NCBI GenBank assembly: GCA_002415085.1
Contig: DIBV01000013.1
Span: forward strand, 233,262 to 297,261
DNA length: 64,000 bases
Direction of reading: 5' to 3'
From: Arsukibacterium sp. UBA5043
GTDB taxonomy: Bacteria; Pseudomonadota; Gammaproteobacteria; Enterobacterales; Alteromonadaceae
Position numbers and translations under genes: made by a program. Positions 8,979 to 19,135 of the stretch are shown here, in pieces (the first letter of the stretch is position 1; the number at the start of each line of letters is the position of its first letter). The notes beneath the pieces are model-generated. The model was not told where the DNA came from and did not search any database. It saw only the letters and a program-made list of their open reading frames with translations.

Positions 8979-9243
8979 ATCTTTGGTCTGTTTTATGGCT
9001 GCAACCTGCCGCACAATAGCCCACCCTGTTCGCCGATATCCATATTTAACCAGCCAGATTAGGCCAGCCCTAACACTCAGTTACGCTAACCCGTCGAAAT
9101 CATCTCCGGTAAAATATAAATAAAATTCACCTGGCAATATCATTTGTAATTATTTGTAATCCAAATGTGAAAGGGGTGGTTTCTATGCTACACATTTGTG
9201 GCTGTCTATGCGGCAGTACTAACACAAATAAAAAAGGAAGCAT
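8979..9243 (+). promoter_or_regulatory. Upstream region of the TonB receptor gene
   Basis: A stretch of 265 bp with no gene. It becomes AT-rich from about 9100 and contains a near-direct repeat of ATTTGTAAT around 9142-9160, where promoter and activator sites are likely. AAGGAAG sits just before the ATG at 9244. No palindrome of the TGAATACGTATTCA type occurs here, so this receptor is probably not in the starch regulon. Confidence 0.35.
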
Positions 9244-11829
9244 ATGAATACGCTATTTAAATATTCACTTTGTGCGCTGGCAGTCAGTTCTACCGGTTTT
9301 AGCTGTGCCAGTTTCGCTCAGCAGAGCTCAACGGACGCAACTGCACCTCAGGTTGAGCGAATTGAAGTAACCGGCTCACGAATCAAACGTAATGATTTGG
9401 AAGGCGCCGCGCCAATTGATATTATCAGCCGTGATGAAATTGCAAAATCGGGTTTCTCCAACCTGCAGCAACTACTGGAAAGGACACCGGTTGCTGGTAC
9501 TGGTACATTTTCTACCCGCGGCAATAACCAGGATTCAACCGCTAATGGTGGCGCGGCTATCAGCTTACGAGGCTTTGGTTCAGATGCGACCCTGGTGCTG
9601 ATCAATGGCCGGCGGGTTGCAGTCAGTGCTTTTGCTGAAAATATTGCCAACTCCTTTGTCGATATTAATTCTATTCCGGTTGCCGCGATTGAACGGATTG
9701 AAATACTTAAAGATGGTGCGTCTGCTGTGTATGGCTCAGACGCTGTGGCTGGGGTGGTTAATATTATCTTACGCAAAGACTTTGATGGTGCTGAACTCAG
9801 TGTCAGTCATGGTGGCACGACCGGGCCATCCTATGATGAAACCTCAGCAAGTCTGGTATGGGGCGCTGAGACAGATGATGCCAACGCAACCCTAATTCTG
9901 GATTATTTTAAAAACACCGTGATTACCGGGGCAGAGATGGGCCGCTTTGGCACGGCAAATCAGGAACCCTACGGTGGTTTGGATTTACGCTCTTCCCGTG
10001 GTTTCCCGGGCAACTTCATTGTAAATGGTGAAACCCGTATCGACCCGGGTTGCCCGGCTGAAAGAGCATTCGGTCAAACCTGTGTATTTGATTATGGTCC
10101 TTTTGGTATGGTGGTTCCTGCCGCAGAGCGGGTGGGTGCAATTTTTCTGGGGAGTCAGAGCCTTGGCAATGATTTGGAAGGCTATATCGAATTAGCGGTT
10201 CAGCATAACCGTTCCCAGGCAGCAGGGGCGGCAACTCCACTAGATGGCGATGCCGGATTAACAGTTCCTGCTTCGCATCCAGATAACCCTTTTAATGAAG
10301 ATATTGCGATAAACCGCTTTCGTACGGTAGATGCCGGACCGCGGACGTGGGATATAGAGTCTGATTCATTACGACTTGTCGTGGGGTTGCGCGGGCAATT
10401 GCAGAAATGGGACTGGGATATTTCTGCCCAGAAAGGCCGCAGTGAATCGATGCAAACCGGCAGCAAGCAACAGGGCTGGGTGCGCACTGATTTTCTGCAA
10501 GAGCAAATTAACTTAGGCAACTATAATCCATTTGGTGGCACCATTAATTCGCCAGAAGTGATTGACGCCATTACGACCTCGTTAGTTCGGCGTGGTGAGT
10601 CTCATATTACCGCATACGATGCCAGTATCAGCGGTGAAGCGTTTGAACTGGGGCAACAAATGGTCTCGTTTGCTGCTGGCGTTGAGTACCGGGAAGAAGA
10701 TGCCTTTGACCAGCCGGATGATCAGTTTCAGCGCGGTCTTATTTTCGGTACTGAGTCGGTTTCGGCGCAAGCACAACGCGATCAATATGCGGCTTATGTT
10801 GAATTATTAGTTCCGCTATCTGATGAGCTTGAATTTACTGTCGCCGGTCGCTATGACCACTACAGCGATTTTGGCTCTACCACCAACCCGCAATTAAGTA
10901 TGAAATGGCGGCCGCTGGAAAACTTTACCCTGCGTGCCTCATTCGGGCAGGGCTTTCGCGCCCCTTCATTGGCTCAAATTGGCTTGGGGCCATCTCAGGA
11001 ATCGGTATTTTTCACAGACACCTTTCGCTGTCCAACGATTGATCCGAGCAATCCAGCCTGCGCAGCAACCGACTACACTATTGTGTTTGTTGGCGCTGAA
11101 GGGTTGCAACCAGAAGAATCTGAAACATTTAATCTTGGCTTTGTCTGGCAGGTAAATGATGAATTTGATGTCACAGCTGATGTCTGGAGCATTACGCAGG
11201 ACAATAAAATCGACAAAAATAATTTTCAGAATGTCTATAACGCCGAATGTAATAACCAGAACAGTAGCATTTGCGTTCGCTTAGACCCCCTGCCAGGCCA
11301 AACCCTGGGTGAGTTGTCCCGCTTATTTAACAGTTATGTCAACATCAGCTCGCAGGAGGCAACAGGCATAGATCTGTCTACTTCATACCGGTTAGCGTTG
11401 CAGGATATGGGGCAAGTTCGCTTTAATCTGGACTGGTCATATATCAGTAAGTTCGAGAAAAATGGCATTGATTACGCGGGCGAATATAATTATCCGCAAC
11501 ATCGTTGGTTAGCTGCAGCAGACTGGAGTCATGGTGATTGGGGGGTCGTAACCAGCTTAAGCTACATTGGTGAGTTTGAAGACTATGCAGCACCAAGTGA
11601 TGTTGAAAGTACATCAACACGCTCGATTAGTGCACAAATGCTGTTAGATGTGCAGCTGCGCTATAACCTGAACGATAGCACGCAGTTTGTGCTGGGTATG
11701 AATAATGCACTGGATGAAGATCCGCCGTTTGCAATAGGTGATGGTGATGCCGACTTATACGGCTATGCGTCGCGGGTGCATAATCCACGTGGGCAGTTTG
11801 TATACGGAAAAATCAGTTATCGCTTTTAA
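9244..11829 (+). CDS. TonB-dependent outer-membrane receptor
   Basis: Receptor of 861 residues that would take up a scarce ligand across the outer membrane using TonB energy. Residues 1-26 are a signal peptide ending in FAQQ. The plug starts with RIEVTGSRIKRNDLEGAAP near residues 39-57 and contains LRGFGSDATLVLINGRRVA and the GASAVYGSDAVAGVVNIILR segment. The rest is beta-barrel and ends in SYRF with the terminal phenylalanine needed by the BAM complex. The GSRIKR plug type is common in alteromonads and xanthomonads, often for peptides, sugars or plant compounds. The ligand cannot be named, since no transporter or enzyme gene accompanies it. Confidence 0.92.
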   Translation: MNTLFKYSLCALAVSSTGFSCASFAQQSSTDATAPQVERIEVTGSRIKRNDLEGAAPIDIISRDEIAKSGFSNLQQLLERTPVAGTGTFSTRGNNQDSTANGGAAISLRGFGSDATLVLINGRRVAVSAFAENIANSFVDINSIPVAAIERIEILKDGASAVYGSDAVAGVVNIILRKDFDGAELSVSHGGTTGPSYDETSASLVWGAETDDANATLILDYFKNTVITGAEMGRFGTANQEPYGGLDLRSSRGFPGNFIVNGETRIDPGCPAERAFGQTCVFDYGPFGMVVPAAERVGAIFLGSQSLGNDLEGYIELAVQHNRSQAAGAATPLDGDAGLTVPASHPDNPFNEDIAINRFRTVDAGPRTWDIESDSLRLVVGLRGQLQKWDWDISAQKGRSESMQTGSKQQGWVRTDFLQEQINLGNYNPFGGTINSPEVIDAITTSLVRRGESHITAYDASISGEAFELGQQMVSFAAGVEYREEDAFDQPDDQFQRGLIFGTESVSAQAQRDQYAAYVELLVPLSDELEFTVAGRYDHYSDFGSTTNPQLSMKWRPLENFTLRASFGQGFRAPSLAQIGLGPSQESVFFTDTFRCPTIDPSNPACAATDYTIVFVGAEGLQPEESETFNLGFVWQVNDEFDVTADVWSITQDNKIDKNNFQNVYNAECNNQNSSICVRLDPLPGQTLGELSRLFNSYVNISSQEATGIDLSTSYRLALQDMGQVRFNLDWSYISKFEKNGIDYAGEYNYPQHRWLAAADWSHGDWGVVTSLSYIGEFEDYAAPSDVESTSTRSISAQMLLDVQLRYNLNDSTQFVLGMNNALDEDPPFAIGDGDADLYGYASRVHNPRGQFVYGKISYRF

Positions 11830-11845
11830 TCAGCGTAACTAATAA

Positions 11846-11873
11846 AAAAACAGCGCCTGTTGGCGCTGTTTTT
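11846..11873. terminator. Bidirectional terminator
   Basis: A perfect 12-bp stem, AAAAACAGCGCC / GGCGCTGTTTTT, with a TGTT loop. It lies between the convergent TonB receptor and OmpA-like lipoprotein genes and has T-runs in both directions. Confidence 0.88.
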
Positions 11874-11917
11874 GATTAATTTAAGTTAATTGCTACTTTA
11901 ACTTAATAGGTTGATTT

Positions 11918-12550
11918 TTATTCAACAATAGGTTCGATATGGATCTCTACCCGACGGTTTTGCGCTCGGTTAGCATCTGAAGTATTCGGTACTGCCGGAT
12001 AATTTGGGCCGTAGCCCTGAGTTTCCAGTCTGACAGACTGCACGTTTTGCGCCATCAAATAGTTTTTAACGGCATCGGCACGGGCCATCGATAAATTCAT
12101 ATTATATTGATAGGGGCCGGTATCATCAGTATGACCGGCAATGACCAACATGGTTTTTTCATAATCGCGAAGTACTTTAGCTATATCATTAAATACCGGA
12201 TACAAGTTTGCTTTAATATCTGACCGGTTAATATCAAAAGTAAGCTGGGCTGGAATTTCTAATTTTAAAATGTCGCCATCGCGGATTACTTTCACTCCTG
12301 AGCCGCTTAGCTCTTCGCGCATGGCTTTTTCCTGATTATCCATGTAGCTGCCAACGGCGGCACCTGCCAGGGCGCCTACAGCGGCTCCGATCACCAGGCG
12401 TTTATCTTTATGATTACCCGTAGCTTTTCCGGCAATAGCACCGGCAACAGCACCAATAGCGGCTCCTCTGGTGGCATTAGACTGATTAGCACAGCCGGCT
12501 AAGATCAGGCTGGCAACAAGGGTCGTAACAGCAAAAGACATAAACTTCAT
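11918..12550 (-). CDS. OmpA-family lipoprotein with glycine-zipper segment (YiaD-like)
   Basis: Lipoprotein of 210 residues. The lipobox is LAGC with the lipidated Cys20. Residues about 28-75 have two glycine/alanine-rich blocks (GAAIGAVAGAIAGKATG and GAAVGALAGAAVGSYMD) typical of glycine-zipper domains. Residues about 105-210 form an OmpA-type peptidoglycan-binding domain, with AGHTDDTG and LSMARADAVKNYL and NRRVEIHI at the end. It probably links the outer membrane to the cell wall. The ATG at 12550 is chosen because GAGGAG lies just before it and the lipobox position then fits; an in-frame ATG 36 bases upstream has neither. Confidence 0.88.
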   Translation of the reverse strand: MKFMSFAVTTLVASLILAGCANQSNATRGAAIGAVAGAIAGKATGNHKDKRLVIGAAVGALAGAAVGSYMDNQEKAMREELSGSGVKVIRDGDILKLEIPAQLTFDINRSDIKANLYPVFNDIAKVLRDYEKTMLVIAGHTDDTGPYQYNMNLSMARADAVKNYLMAQNVQSVRLETQGYGPNYPAVPNTSDANRAQNRRVEIHIEPIVE

Positions 12551-12771
12551 ATTGGGCTCCTCATAATGATGTACTGAGCTTAACACTGTTCTCTGAATTG
12601 CTGCTGAACTTAATCATTTACTTAAGTGTATAGGCCTGGTTACTATCTTCCAAAACAGGTCATGTAGATTTTTTGTAAATGGAATTCCCTTTCGCTGCTT
12701 TTTTGGGTAAGGTAGCTAAGTTTTTTGGTAGCAAGAATGGCTGCCAGCACCTTAGACAGTCGGGATAAACT

Positions 12772-13287
12772 GTGATGATAATAATAATTCGTTGTTTTTG
12801 TTTGTTTTTTATTTTGGGGCTTGCTCAGGTCGCACACGCCAACGTCTTTAAATGTACTGCAGCAGATGGCAGTGTGGTATTTCAGGGGGCACCTTGTGTT
12901 TCAGGTGATCAGGCCCAGATTGATATGCTGTTCGGTGAGCAGAAAGAGCGCGAGCGGATACCTTTGTTAGAGGGTAGCTGGTGTGAGCTGGGAACCTCTA
13001 AAGTGCTGGACGGCACCGTCTACCGGGATGAATCGCTAAGTAAAACCTGGATATTCGCCAAACATCAGATGACTCAGCACATTCAGCAAGGGCAACGCCA
13101 GGATACCTTTAATTATAATATCCGCCAACAAACAGGTAACTTTGTGATTGATCATCCGGCTTTTGGCAGCGGCCAGGTGAGTTGGCGCGTACGGCATCAC
13201 ACTGAACAAGAGCTTATCATCGCGGCGTATGGTAATTTTACCCATCTGACTGCCGGTGAGTGTAACGTTGCTGTAGCGCGCAACTAA
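12772..13287 (+). CDS. Secreted DUF4124-type protein
   Basis: Protein of 171 residues. A hydrophobic signal segment (residues 2-23, ending AHA) leads into VFKCTAADGSVVFQGAPC, the same DUF4124 signature as the protein at 8481. Beyond it lies a beta-rich region of about 115 residues without recognisable motifs. The four cysteines could form two periplasmic disulfides. The function is unknown. No strong ribosome-binding site precedes the ATG, so the exact start is uncertain by a codon or two. Confidence 0.7.
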   Translation: MMIIIIRCFCLFFILGLAQVAHANVFKCTAADGSVVFQGAPCVSGDQAQIDMLFGEQKERERIPLLEGSWCELGTSKVLDGTVYRDESLSKTWIFAKHQMTQHIQQGQRQDTFNYNIRQQTGNFVIDHPAFGSGQVSWRVRHHTEQELIIAAYGNFTHLTAGECNVAVARN

Positions 13288-13350
13288 ATAAAAATAGACA
13301 TGTAGACGCCTAAATCGTAAGCTGCTGCCAGGGTTAAACGGGAGTGGTTT

Positions 13351-14457
13351 ATGGCTTTTTCGTCCTGGCGTCGTATTGTTATCAAAGTAGGCAGTGCATT
13401 AATTGCGCCCTCTGCTCAGGGTTGTTCTACCCGCTATCTGTTAACTATTGCCCATTTTATTGCACAGTGCCGGCTGGCCGAAATAGAGGTGGTGCTGGTC
13501 TCCTCCGGCAGTGTCGCTGCCGGACGCAATGCCATTGTTGCGAAGCAACACCCTTTGCCAATCAATATTAAACAAGCAATGGCTGCGGTAGGCCAAAGCC
13601 GGATGATGGCCAGCTGGAGCCAGCTATTCGACTTTGATTGTGCCCAGATACTGCTAACCCATGATGATCTGCAAGACCGTCGCCGTTACCTGAATATTGA
13701 TAATACGTTGCGTACCTTGCTGGCCAATCAGGTATTACCCATTGTTAATGAAAACGACTCAGTGGCGACGGCGGAATTAAAAGTGGGTGACAACGACAAC
13801 CTGGCCGCGCTGGTTGCAATAGTGGTAGATGCCGATGCCCTGCTAATCTGCTCTGATATTGATGGTTTATATACGGCGAACCCCAGGCTGGTTGCTGATG
13901 CGCAGCATATTGCTGAAGTGACTCAGATCACCAAGACGATCTATGCCATGGCCGGTGGCAGCCATCATGCTATTGGTACCGGTGGTATGCTGACAAAAAT
14001 ACAAGCCGCCGATAAAGCGACGAGAGCCGGAATCGACACCCTGATAATCAATGGTCAGGATGCCAACAGTTTTGCACGACTTCTTGCTGGCGAGCCAACG
14101 GGTACCCGCTTTGTCCGGCAGCTGGAGCGGCTTAGTGCCAAAAAGCACTGGCTGTTAAACAGCCTGAAACAGTGCGGGGCGGTGCAAGTTGATGCCGGCG
14201 CCTGTGCGGCGTTGCAGCAACATGGCGCTTCGTTGCTGGCCAGCGGTATTGTAAGTTGTACCGGCAGTTTTGACAAAGGCGATGCGCTACTGATCACTGG
14301 TCCAGAACAGCAGGCGTTGGCAAAGGGCATTAGCCAGTACAGCTCGCACGAACTAACCAAAATACTGGGGCTGCACAGTAGCCAGATCGCCACTATACTC
14401 GGCTATTGCCCCAGTGAAGAGGTAGTACACCGCAACGATTTAGTGCTGTTAAGCTAA
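13351..14457 (+). CDS. proB: Glutamate 5-kinase
   Basis: Phosphorylates glutamate to gamma-glutamyl phosphate, the first step of proline synthesis and the point of proline feedback inhibition. The protein has 368 residues, the usual length. The kinase domain (about 1-260) shows RIVIKVGSAL at 8-17, LVSSGSVAAGR near 50-60, VNENDSV near 134-140 and GTGGMLTKIQAA near 210. The C-terminal PUA domain (about 275-360) is present. The usual partner proA is not adjacent; the next gene is a GlpD-like oxidoreductase 44 bp downstream and possibly co-transcribed. Confidence 0.95.
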   Translation: MAFSSWRRIVIKVGSALIAPSAQGCSTRYLLTIAHFIAQCRLAEIEVVLVSSGSVAAGRNAIVAKQHPLPINIKQAMAAVGQSRMMASWSQLFDFDCAQILLTHDDLQDRRRYLNIDNTLRTLLANQVLPIVNENDSVATAELKVGDNDNLAALVAIVVDADALLICSDIDGLYTANPRLVADAQHIAEVTQITKTIYAMAGGSHHAIGTGGMLTKIQAADKATRAGIDTLIINGQDANSFARLLAGEPTGTRFVRQLERLSAKKHWLLNSLKQCGAVQVDAGACAALQQHGASLLASGIVSCTGSFDKGDALLITGPEQQALAKGISQYSSHELTKILGLHSSQIATILGYCPSEEVVHRNDLVLLS

Positions 14458-14501
14458 CCAGCTGCGTACTGATTAACGTTACCCGAATAAAAGGAATGCT
14501 A

Positions 14502-15578
14502 ATGAAGCTGGCGATTGTAGGGGGGGGCATTAACGGTTTATCCAGTGCCTGGCAATTGGCGCTGGCGGGCCATCAGGTCACCTTGTTTGAACGAGACAGA
14601 CTTATGGCGGCAACCAGTAGCGCATCGTCTAAGTTACTGCATGGCGGTTTACGCTATCTGGAGCAGGGTGAGTTCCGGTTGGTGCGGGAGGCCCTGCAGG
14701 AACGGCGCTGGTGGCTTAAAAAAGCCCCGCAACTTACCCGCCGACTGCCCATTCTTTATCCTATTTATCATGATTCGCAGCGAAAACGCTGGCAACTAAA
14801 AATTGGATTGTGGCTGTATGATACGTTTGCCGGACGCAAAGGTATTGGCCGTCACCGCTGGCTAACGGCGTCGCAGACGTTACGATGCTCCGCACATTTA
14901 AAAGCTGAAGGGCTGACAGGTGCCTATCTTTTTTTTGATGGCCAGATGGACGACCAGAAATTGGGGCTATGGATGGCCGCGCAATGTACTAAAGCCGGTG
15001 TGCAAATTTGCGAATATACTGATGTACTGCAGGTTGATACGGGTGGCAAGGTATTGCTGGACAATGGTTGGCAATCCTTTGACCGGGTGATCAATGTCGC
15101 GGGCCCCTGGAGCCAGCAGTTGCTAAAGCAGTCAGATTTAGCGCAGCTACCGCTCGATTTAGTTCGCGGCAGCCATTTGCTGCTGCCGGCAAACAGTCGC
15201 TATGGCCATATGCTGGAGGTGCCCGGCGAGACGCGTATCGTATTCGTATTACCGTATCAGGGTAATACCTTACTGGGTACTACCGAGGTCAGGCAGCAAT
15301 TAAGCGACCCCATTACCTGCTCAGACGCCGAGCGAGACTATTTGTTAGCTGTGTATAACCATTATTTTCAGCCTGCAGCAGACCAGAACAGCGTGCTGGC
15401 TGACTTTGCCGGCGTGCGGCCATTGCTGGGTGGCAGTGCTAATGCCAGCAAAGCGAGCCGCGAGTATCGGCTCAACTGGCAGGGGCAATTGCTGACGGTA
15501 TCGGGCGGCAAGTGGACTACCGCCCGTGCCCTGGCAAAGCAGGTTAGGCTAGCGGTTGCTAAAAGCGAAACCAAGTAG
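14502..15578 (+). CDS. FAD-dependent oxidoreductase, short GlpD-like (DAO fold)
   Basis: Protein of 358 residues starting MKLAIVGGGINGLSSAWQLA, the FAD-binding glycine motif. ASSKLLHGGLRYLE near residue 45 is the hallmark of aerobic glycerol-3-phosphate dehydrogenases. Later motifs are VINVAGPWSQQLL, GSHLLLP, VLPYQGNTLLGTTEV and the closing GGKWTTAR. It ends where the DAO domain ends and lacks the ~130-residue C-terminal domain of GlpD, so it may oxidise glycerol-3-phosphate or a related 2-hydroxyacid, passing electrons to quinone. The second ATG is preferred: AAGGA lies six bases before it but directly abuts the first. Confidence 0.8.
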   Translation: MKLAIVGGGINGLSSAWQLALAGHQVTLFERDRLMAATSSASSKLLHGGLRYLEQGEFRLVREALQERRWWLKKAPQLTRRLPILYPIYHDSQRKRWQLKIGLWLYDTFAGRKGIGRHRWLTASQTLRCSAHLKAEGLTGAYLFFDGQMDDQKLGLWMAAQCTKAGVQICEYTDVLQVDTGGKVLLDNGWQSFDRVINVAGPWSQQLLKQSDLAQLPLDLVRGSHLLLPANSRYGHMLEVPGETRIVFVLPYQGNTLLGTTEVRQQLSDPITCSDAERDYLLAVYNHYFQPAADQNSVLADFAGVRPLLGGSANASKASREYRLNWQGQLLTVSGGKWTTARALAKQVRLAVAKSETK

Positions 15579-15667
15579 TATTGCGATAATATTTCGCGAT
15601 AAAAACTCGCATTGTCATTTAAATTAAGTATGATTTTGGTCACTAAAATAGCCGTTAAGAGGTAGGC

Positions 15668-17578
15668 ATGTTTTCATCATTTAACAAAATGGCGGTAAAA
15701 CAGCAATTTGTGCTGGTACTGGTGCTGTTAATACTAGTCAGTTCAGTACTAAGTGGCGTTCTGGCTTATCGTCAAGCGAAGCAGCTGGTGGTCAACCGGA
15801 TGCTGCAGCATGAAATGCCTGCCGTAGTAGGACAGATAGGCGAGACCCTGGAGGCGCAGGTAAGCAAGATGACGATGGCTACCCGACAGCTGGCAGAGAA
15901 CCCCTATATTTTACAGTGGGCAGAACAGGGCTTTCCTCCGCAGGAAGAAGCATTACTGCTGCAGCAAATTCGTAATGTTAAAAATCAGCTTGGTCTTGAT
16001 GCCGCGTCATGGGCAGACCGGCAAACCGGCCGGTACTGGAATCAGGATGGTTTTTTAAGGGTACTTAATCAGCAGGAAGACGGTTGGTTTTTTGCTTTCA
16101 GGGACTCCGCAGCCGCCACCAACGTCAGCTTGTTTACCGAACCTGGTGGCAAGGTAAGGATGTTTGTTAACTATCAGCAACTGAACGGGCGTGGTTTGTC
16201 AGGGATTGCCGTATCGCTGCAACAAATGGTCGATTATCTCCGCGGGCTGCGTATCGCCGACACGGGTCAGGCCTATCTGGCCGATGGTGATGGCAATATC
16301 GTGATCCACCCCGATACCAGTCTGATTGGCCAGCAAACGATGACGCAGTTATACGGCAGCGGCGTAACAGGACAATTAGTATCAGGAAAGGCATTACACA
16401 CTCAGGTCACCGACGATTTACTGCTGGTCAGTGTGCCGGTGCAGGGCACTGTCTGGTCGGTGGTTGCCCAGGTACCGCTGACTGAAGTGCTGGCCCCGGT
16501 GCAACAACTGCGCAATACGTTACTGTTAACCGGCTTGGCGGCCACGCTGTTTGCAGGCTTACTGGCCTGGTTACTGGCCAGCTCCCTCACCCGTCGTTTG
16601 CATTCGGTTGCGGAAACGCTGCAGAACATTGGTGAGGGCGAAGGTGATTTACGCCAGCGGTTGCCAGCCGATGGTGCCCTGGAAGTGCGCCAGATAGGTT
16701 CTGGATTTAACAATTTTGTGGCGAAAATTCATGGTCTGATCACCCAGCTGCATCAACAAAGTGAGCAATTGCAGCAGTCGGCCGTGCAGGTTAATAGTAG
16801 TGCTGATAATAACCGGGATCTGGCGCAGGAGCAGCGCGACAGGTTAAGCGGGATTGCTACCGCAATTGAACAGCTGTCTAACACCATCAGTGCCGTAGCA
16901 GGTAATGCTGCTAAAGCAGCCGATACCGCGGAACATACCAACCAAAATGCCAGCCGCGGGCTTGAAGTGATAGGTAACACCAGCCAGAGCCTGCAAAAAC
17001 TTACCCTGGAAGTCGACCATATCGCGGCAGTAGTGGCGACCCTCGCTAAAAACAGTGACAAGATCGGCGGCATTCTTAATGTTATCCGCGCTATTTCAGA
17101 GCAAACCAACTTGCTGGCGTTAAATGCGGCTATCGAAGCAGCAAGGGCCGGGGAGCATGGCCGGGGTTTCGCGGTGGTGGCGGATGAAGTGCGGCAACTG
17201 GCCCAGCGGGCAGCAAGTGCTACCGACGAGATTCAACAAATGATTAATCAGTTGAACAGTGAGTCACAGCAGGCAGTAAATGCGGCCGAGCAAGGCAAGC
17301 AACAAGCCAGTGAGAGTGCCCAGGCAATGGTGCAGGCAACTGCTGAGTTACAACATATCGTCGATGGTATTCGTGAGCTGGATCAGCTGAACCGGCAAGT
17401 GGCAACCGCTACCGACGAGCAAGCGGCGGTAGTACAGCATTTGGGACAAAGCGTGCACAGTGTGGCGCAGCTGGTAGATGACAGCACCAGTTCTGCTACC
17501 ACGCTGGCCGAGTTCAGTGTGCAGTTACGTCAGCTGTCAGTTGAATTAAACCGGCTGATAGACCGGTTTATTGTGTAG
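15668..17578 (+). CDS. Methyl-accepting chemotaxis protein with periplasmic Cache sensor
   Basis: Chemoreceptor of 636 residues. The first membrane segment is at about 12-32, the periplasmic sensor at about 35-278 (Cache-like, with [18 protein letters not shown] near 198-215), and the second membrane segment at about 280-302. A HAMP linker follows (about 303-357), then a long coiled coil with the signalling hairpin tip [21 protein letters not shown] near 478-498. It signals to CheA/CheW and is adapted by CheR/CheB. It ends in RFIV and lacks a CheR-tethering pentapeptide. The ligand is unknown; many Cache receptors bind amino acids or organic acids. It is transcribed towards argA, with only 31 bp between the two stops. 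Confidence 0.92.
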   Translation: MFSSFNKMAVKQQFVLVLVLLILVSSVLSGVLAYRQAKQLVVNRMLQHEMPAVVGQIGETLEAQVSKMTMATRQLAENPYILQWAEQGFPPQEEALLLQQIRNVKNQLGLDAASWADRQTGRYWNQDGFLRVLNQQEDGWFFAFRDSAAATNVSLFTEPGGKVRMFVNYQQLNGRGLSGIAVSLQQMVDYLRGLRIADTGQAYLADGDGNIVIHPDTSLIGQQTMTQLYGSGVTGQLVSGKALHTQVTDDLLLVSVPVQGTVWSVVAQVPLTEVLAPVQQLRNTLLLTGLAATLFAGLLAWLLASSLTRRLHSVAETLQNIGEGEGDLRQRLPADGALEVRQIGSGFNNFVAKIHGLITQLHQQSEQLQQSAVQVNSSADNNRDLAQEQRDRLSGIATAIEQLSNTISAVAGNAAKAADTAEHTNQNASRGLEVIGNTSQSLQKLTLEVDHIAAVVATLAKNSDKIGGILNVIRAISEQTNLLALNAAIEAARAGEHGRGFAVVADEVRQLAQRAASATDEIQQMINQLNSESQQAVNAAEQGKQQASESAQAMVQATAELQHIVDGIRELDQLNRQVATATDEQAAVVQHLGQSVHSVAQLVDDSTSSATTLAEFSVQLRQLSVELNRLIDRFIV

Positions 17579-17609
17579 TCGTTTTTTAACGCAAGGTGGT
17601 GTCGCGGTT

Positions 17610-18929
17610 TTACAGGGTCAGCGCCAGGATTTTTGAACGGCGCTGATAATTATACAGCTGCTTTTTTTGGCTGGGTAAGTCATCTACCGTTACCAATTCA
17701 AAGCCCTGCTCTAAAAACCAGTGAATGCTGCGGGTAGTCAGGGCGAATACTTTGTCATAGCGGCGCTGCCGTGCCTGCTGAATAATATGCTTTAACAGCA
17801 AATAGCCCCGATCGGCATCGCGGTAATCGGGGTGCACCGCCAGGCAGGCAAATTCGCCAACATTTTCATCAATAAACGGATACAACGCTGCGCAGCCGAT
17901 CACCAGGCCATCGCGCTCAATTAAGGTAAAGTAGTCAATTTCCATTTCCAGCTGTTCACGGGAGCGGCGTACCAGCAACCCCTGTTGCTCCAGCGGCCTG
18001 ATTAAATCTAAAATACCGCCAATATCTCTTATCGTTGCCCGGCGCAGCTTTTCCGCTGATTCGGTAACAATCTGGGTACCGATACCATCGCGGGAGAACA
18101 ATTCCTGCAGCAGTGCGCCATCTTCGTCGTAACTAACCAGGTGGCAGCGTGGCACGCCACCACGGGTGGCGGTTATGGCGGCATGCAAAAAAGCCAGGGT
18201 TCCCGGGCAGGCACTATTGTTCTGAGCCAGCATCTGCAGAGTTGTTTCAGCATCATTGGGCATTAATTCGGCAATAATCTCGCCGTCGTCATCGGTAATG
18301 CCGCCCACTTCGCTAAAACCAATCATTTTGTCGGCTTTGAGCTTTATCGCCACCTGAGTGGCAATGTCTTCGGCTGTTAAGTTAAAGCTTTCACCGGTCA
18401 CCGAGGCCGCTATCGGCCCCATGAGCACAATGCCATTGTGCTCCAGCTGCCGCTTAATGCCGGCGACGTCTATGCGCCGAACTTTACCACTATGGTGATA
18501 ATCAACACCTTCATCAACACCTAATGGCTGAGCAATAACAAAGTTACCGCTTACCACGTTTATTTGGGCTCCCTGCATGGGAGTGTTACTTAAACTCATC
18601 GACAAACGGGCGGTAATATCCAGCTGCAGTGCGCCGGCTACCTGTTTAATCAGTTTAAATGAGTCGTCATCGGTTACCCGGACCCGGTTGTGATAGGTCG
18701 GTTCAAGCCCGGCTTGTCCCAGCGCCTGATTAATTTGTGGCCTGGCGCCATACACCAACACAATTTTAATACCGAGACTGTTAAGCAGGGCAACATCATT
18801 AATAATACTGCGAAAACCACCTTGAGTAATCGCTTCGCCGCCCAGCATTACCACGAAGGTTTTACCACGGTGAGCATTAACATAAGGAGCAGACTGGCGA
18901 AAACCGGAGACAAGTTCAGTAGTGCGCAC
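17610..18929 (-). CDS. argA: N-acetylglutamate synthase
   Basis: Acetylates glutamate with acetyl-CoA, the committed step of arginine synthesis. The protein has 439 residues, as usual for bifunctional-type ArgA. Residues about 20-290 form an amino-acid-kinase-like regulatory domain ([11 protein letters not shown] near 24-34, LVYGARPQI near 57-65) that senses arginine. Residues about 295-439 form a GNAT acetyltransferase domain with [21 protein letters not shown] near 372. The start is GTG with AAGGAAG ten bases upstream. Two ArgR-like boxes lie about 112-150 bp upstream, so arginine repression is likely. Confidence 0.95.
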   Translation of the reverse strand: MRTTELVSGFRQSAPYVNAHRGKTFVVMLGGEAITQGGFRSIINDVALLNSLGIKIVLVYGARPQINQALGQAGLEPTYHNRVRVTDDDSFKLIKQVAGALQLDITARLSMSLSNTPMQGAQINVVSGNFVIAQPLGVDEGVDYHHSGKVRRIDVAGIKRQLEHNGIVLMGPIAASVTGESFNLTAEDIATQVAIKLKADKMIGFSEVGGITDDDGEIIAELMPNDAETTLQMLAQNNSACPGTLAFLHAAITATRGGVPRCHLVSYDEDGALLQELFSRDGIGTQIVTESAEKLRRATIRDIGGILDLIRPLEQQGLLVRRSREQLEMEIDYFTLIERDGLVIGCAALYPFIDENVGEFACLAVHPDYRDADRGYLLLKHIIQQARQRRYDKVFALTTRSIHWFLEQGFELVTVDDLPSQKKQLYNYQRRSKILALTL

Positions 18930-19040
18930 GGGTAAGGGACTTCCTTTTACTTAAAAATTAACAGTATTTGTTATTAAAGATGGCAGCAAGATGACAAAAA
19001 GCCAAATTTACTGACAGCAAAATCAGCATTTTAGGTTGAA

Positions 19041-19079
19041 AGTGTATTTTTATCCACTTTTTTAGCATATATATTCTTA
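19041..19079 (-). promoter_or_regulatory. Tandem ArgR-like operator upstream of argA
   Basis: Two sites resemble the ARG-box core TGAATAWWTATTCA. TGTATTTTTATCCA (19043-19056) agrees at 12 of 14 positions, counting W as A or T, and AGCATATATATTCT (19064-19077) at 11 of 14. Their centres are exactly 21 bp apart, the spacing of paired ARG boxes (18 bp plus 3 bp) bound by one ArgR hexamer. Scores were counted by eye. Confidence 0.6.
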
Positions 19080-19135
19080 GCTTCAGGCTCAGGCGTTTTA
19101 AAATCACTCTGACCCATTTTTGGCGCAAGCGGCGA

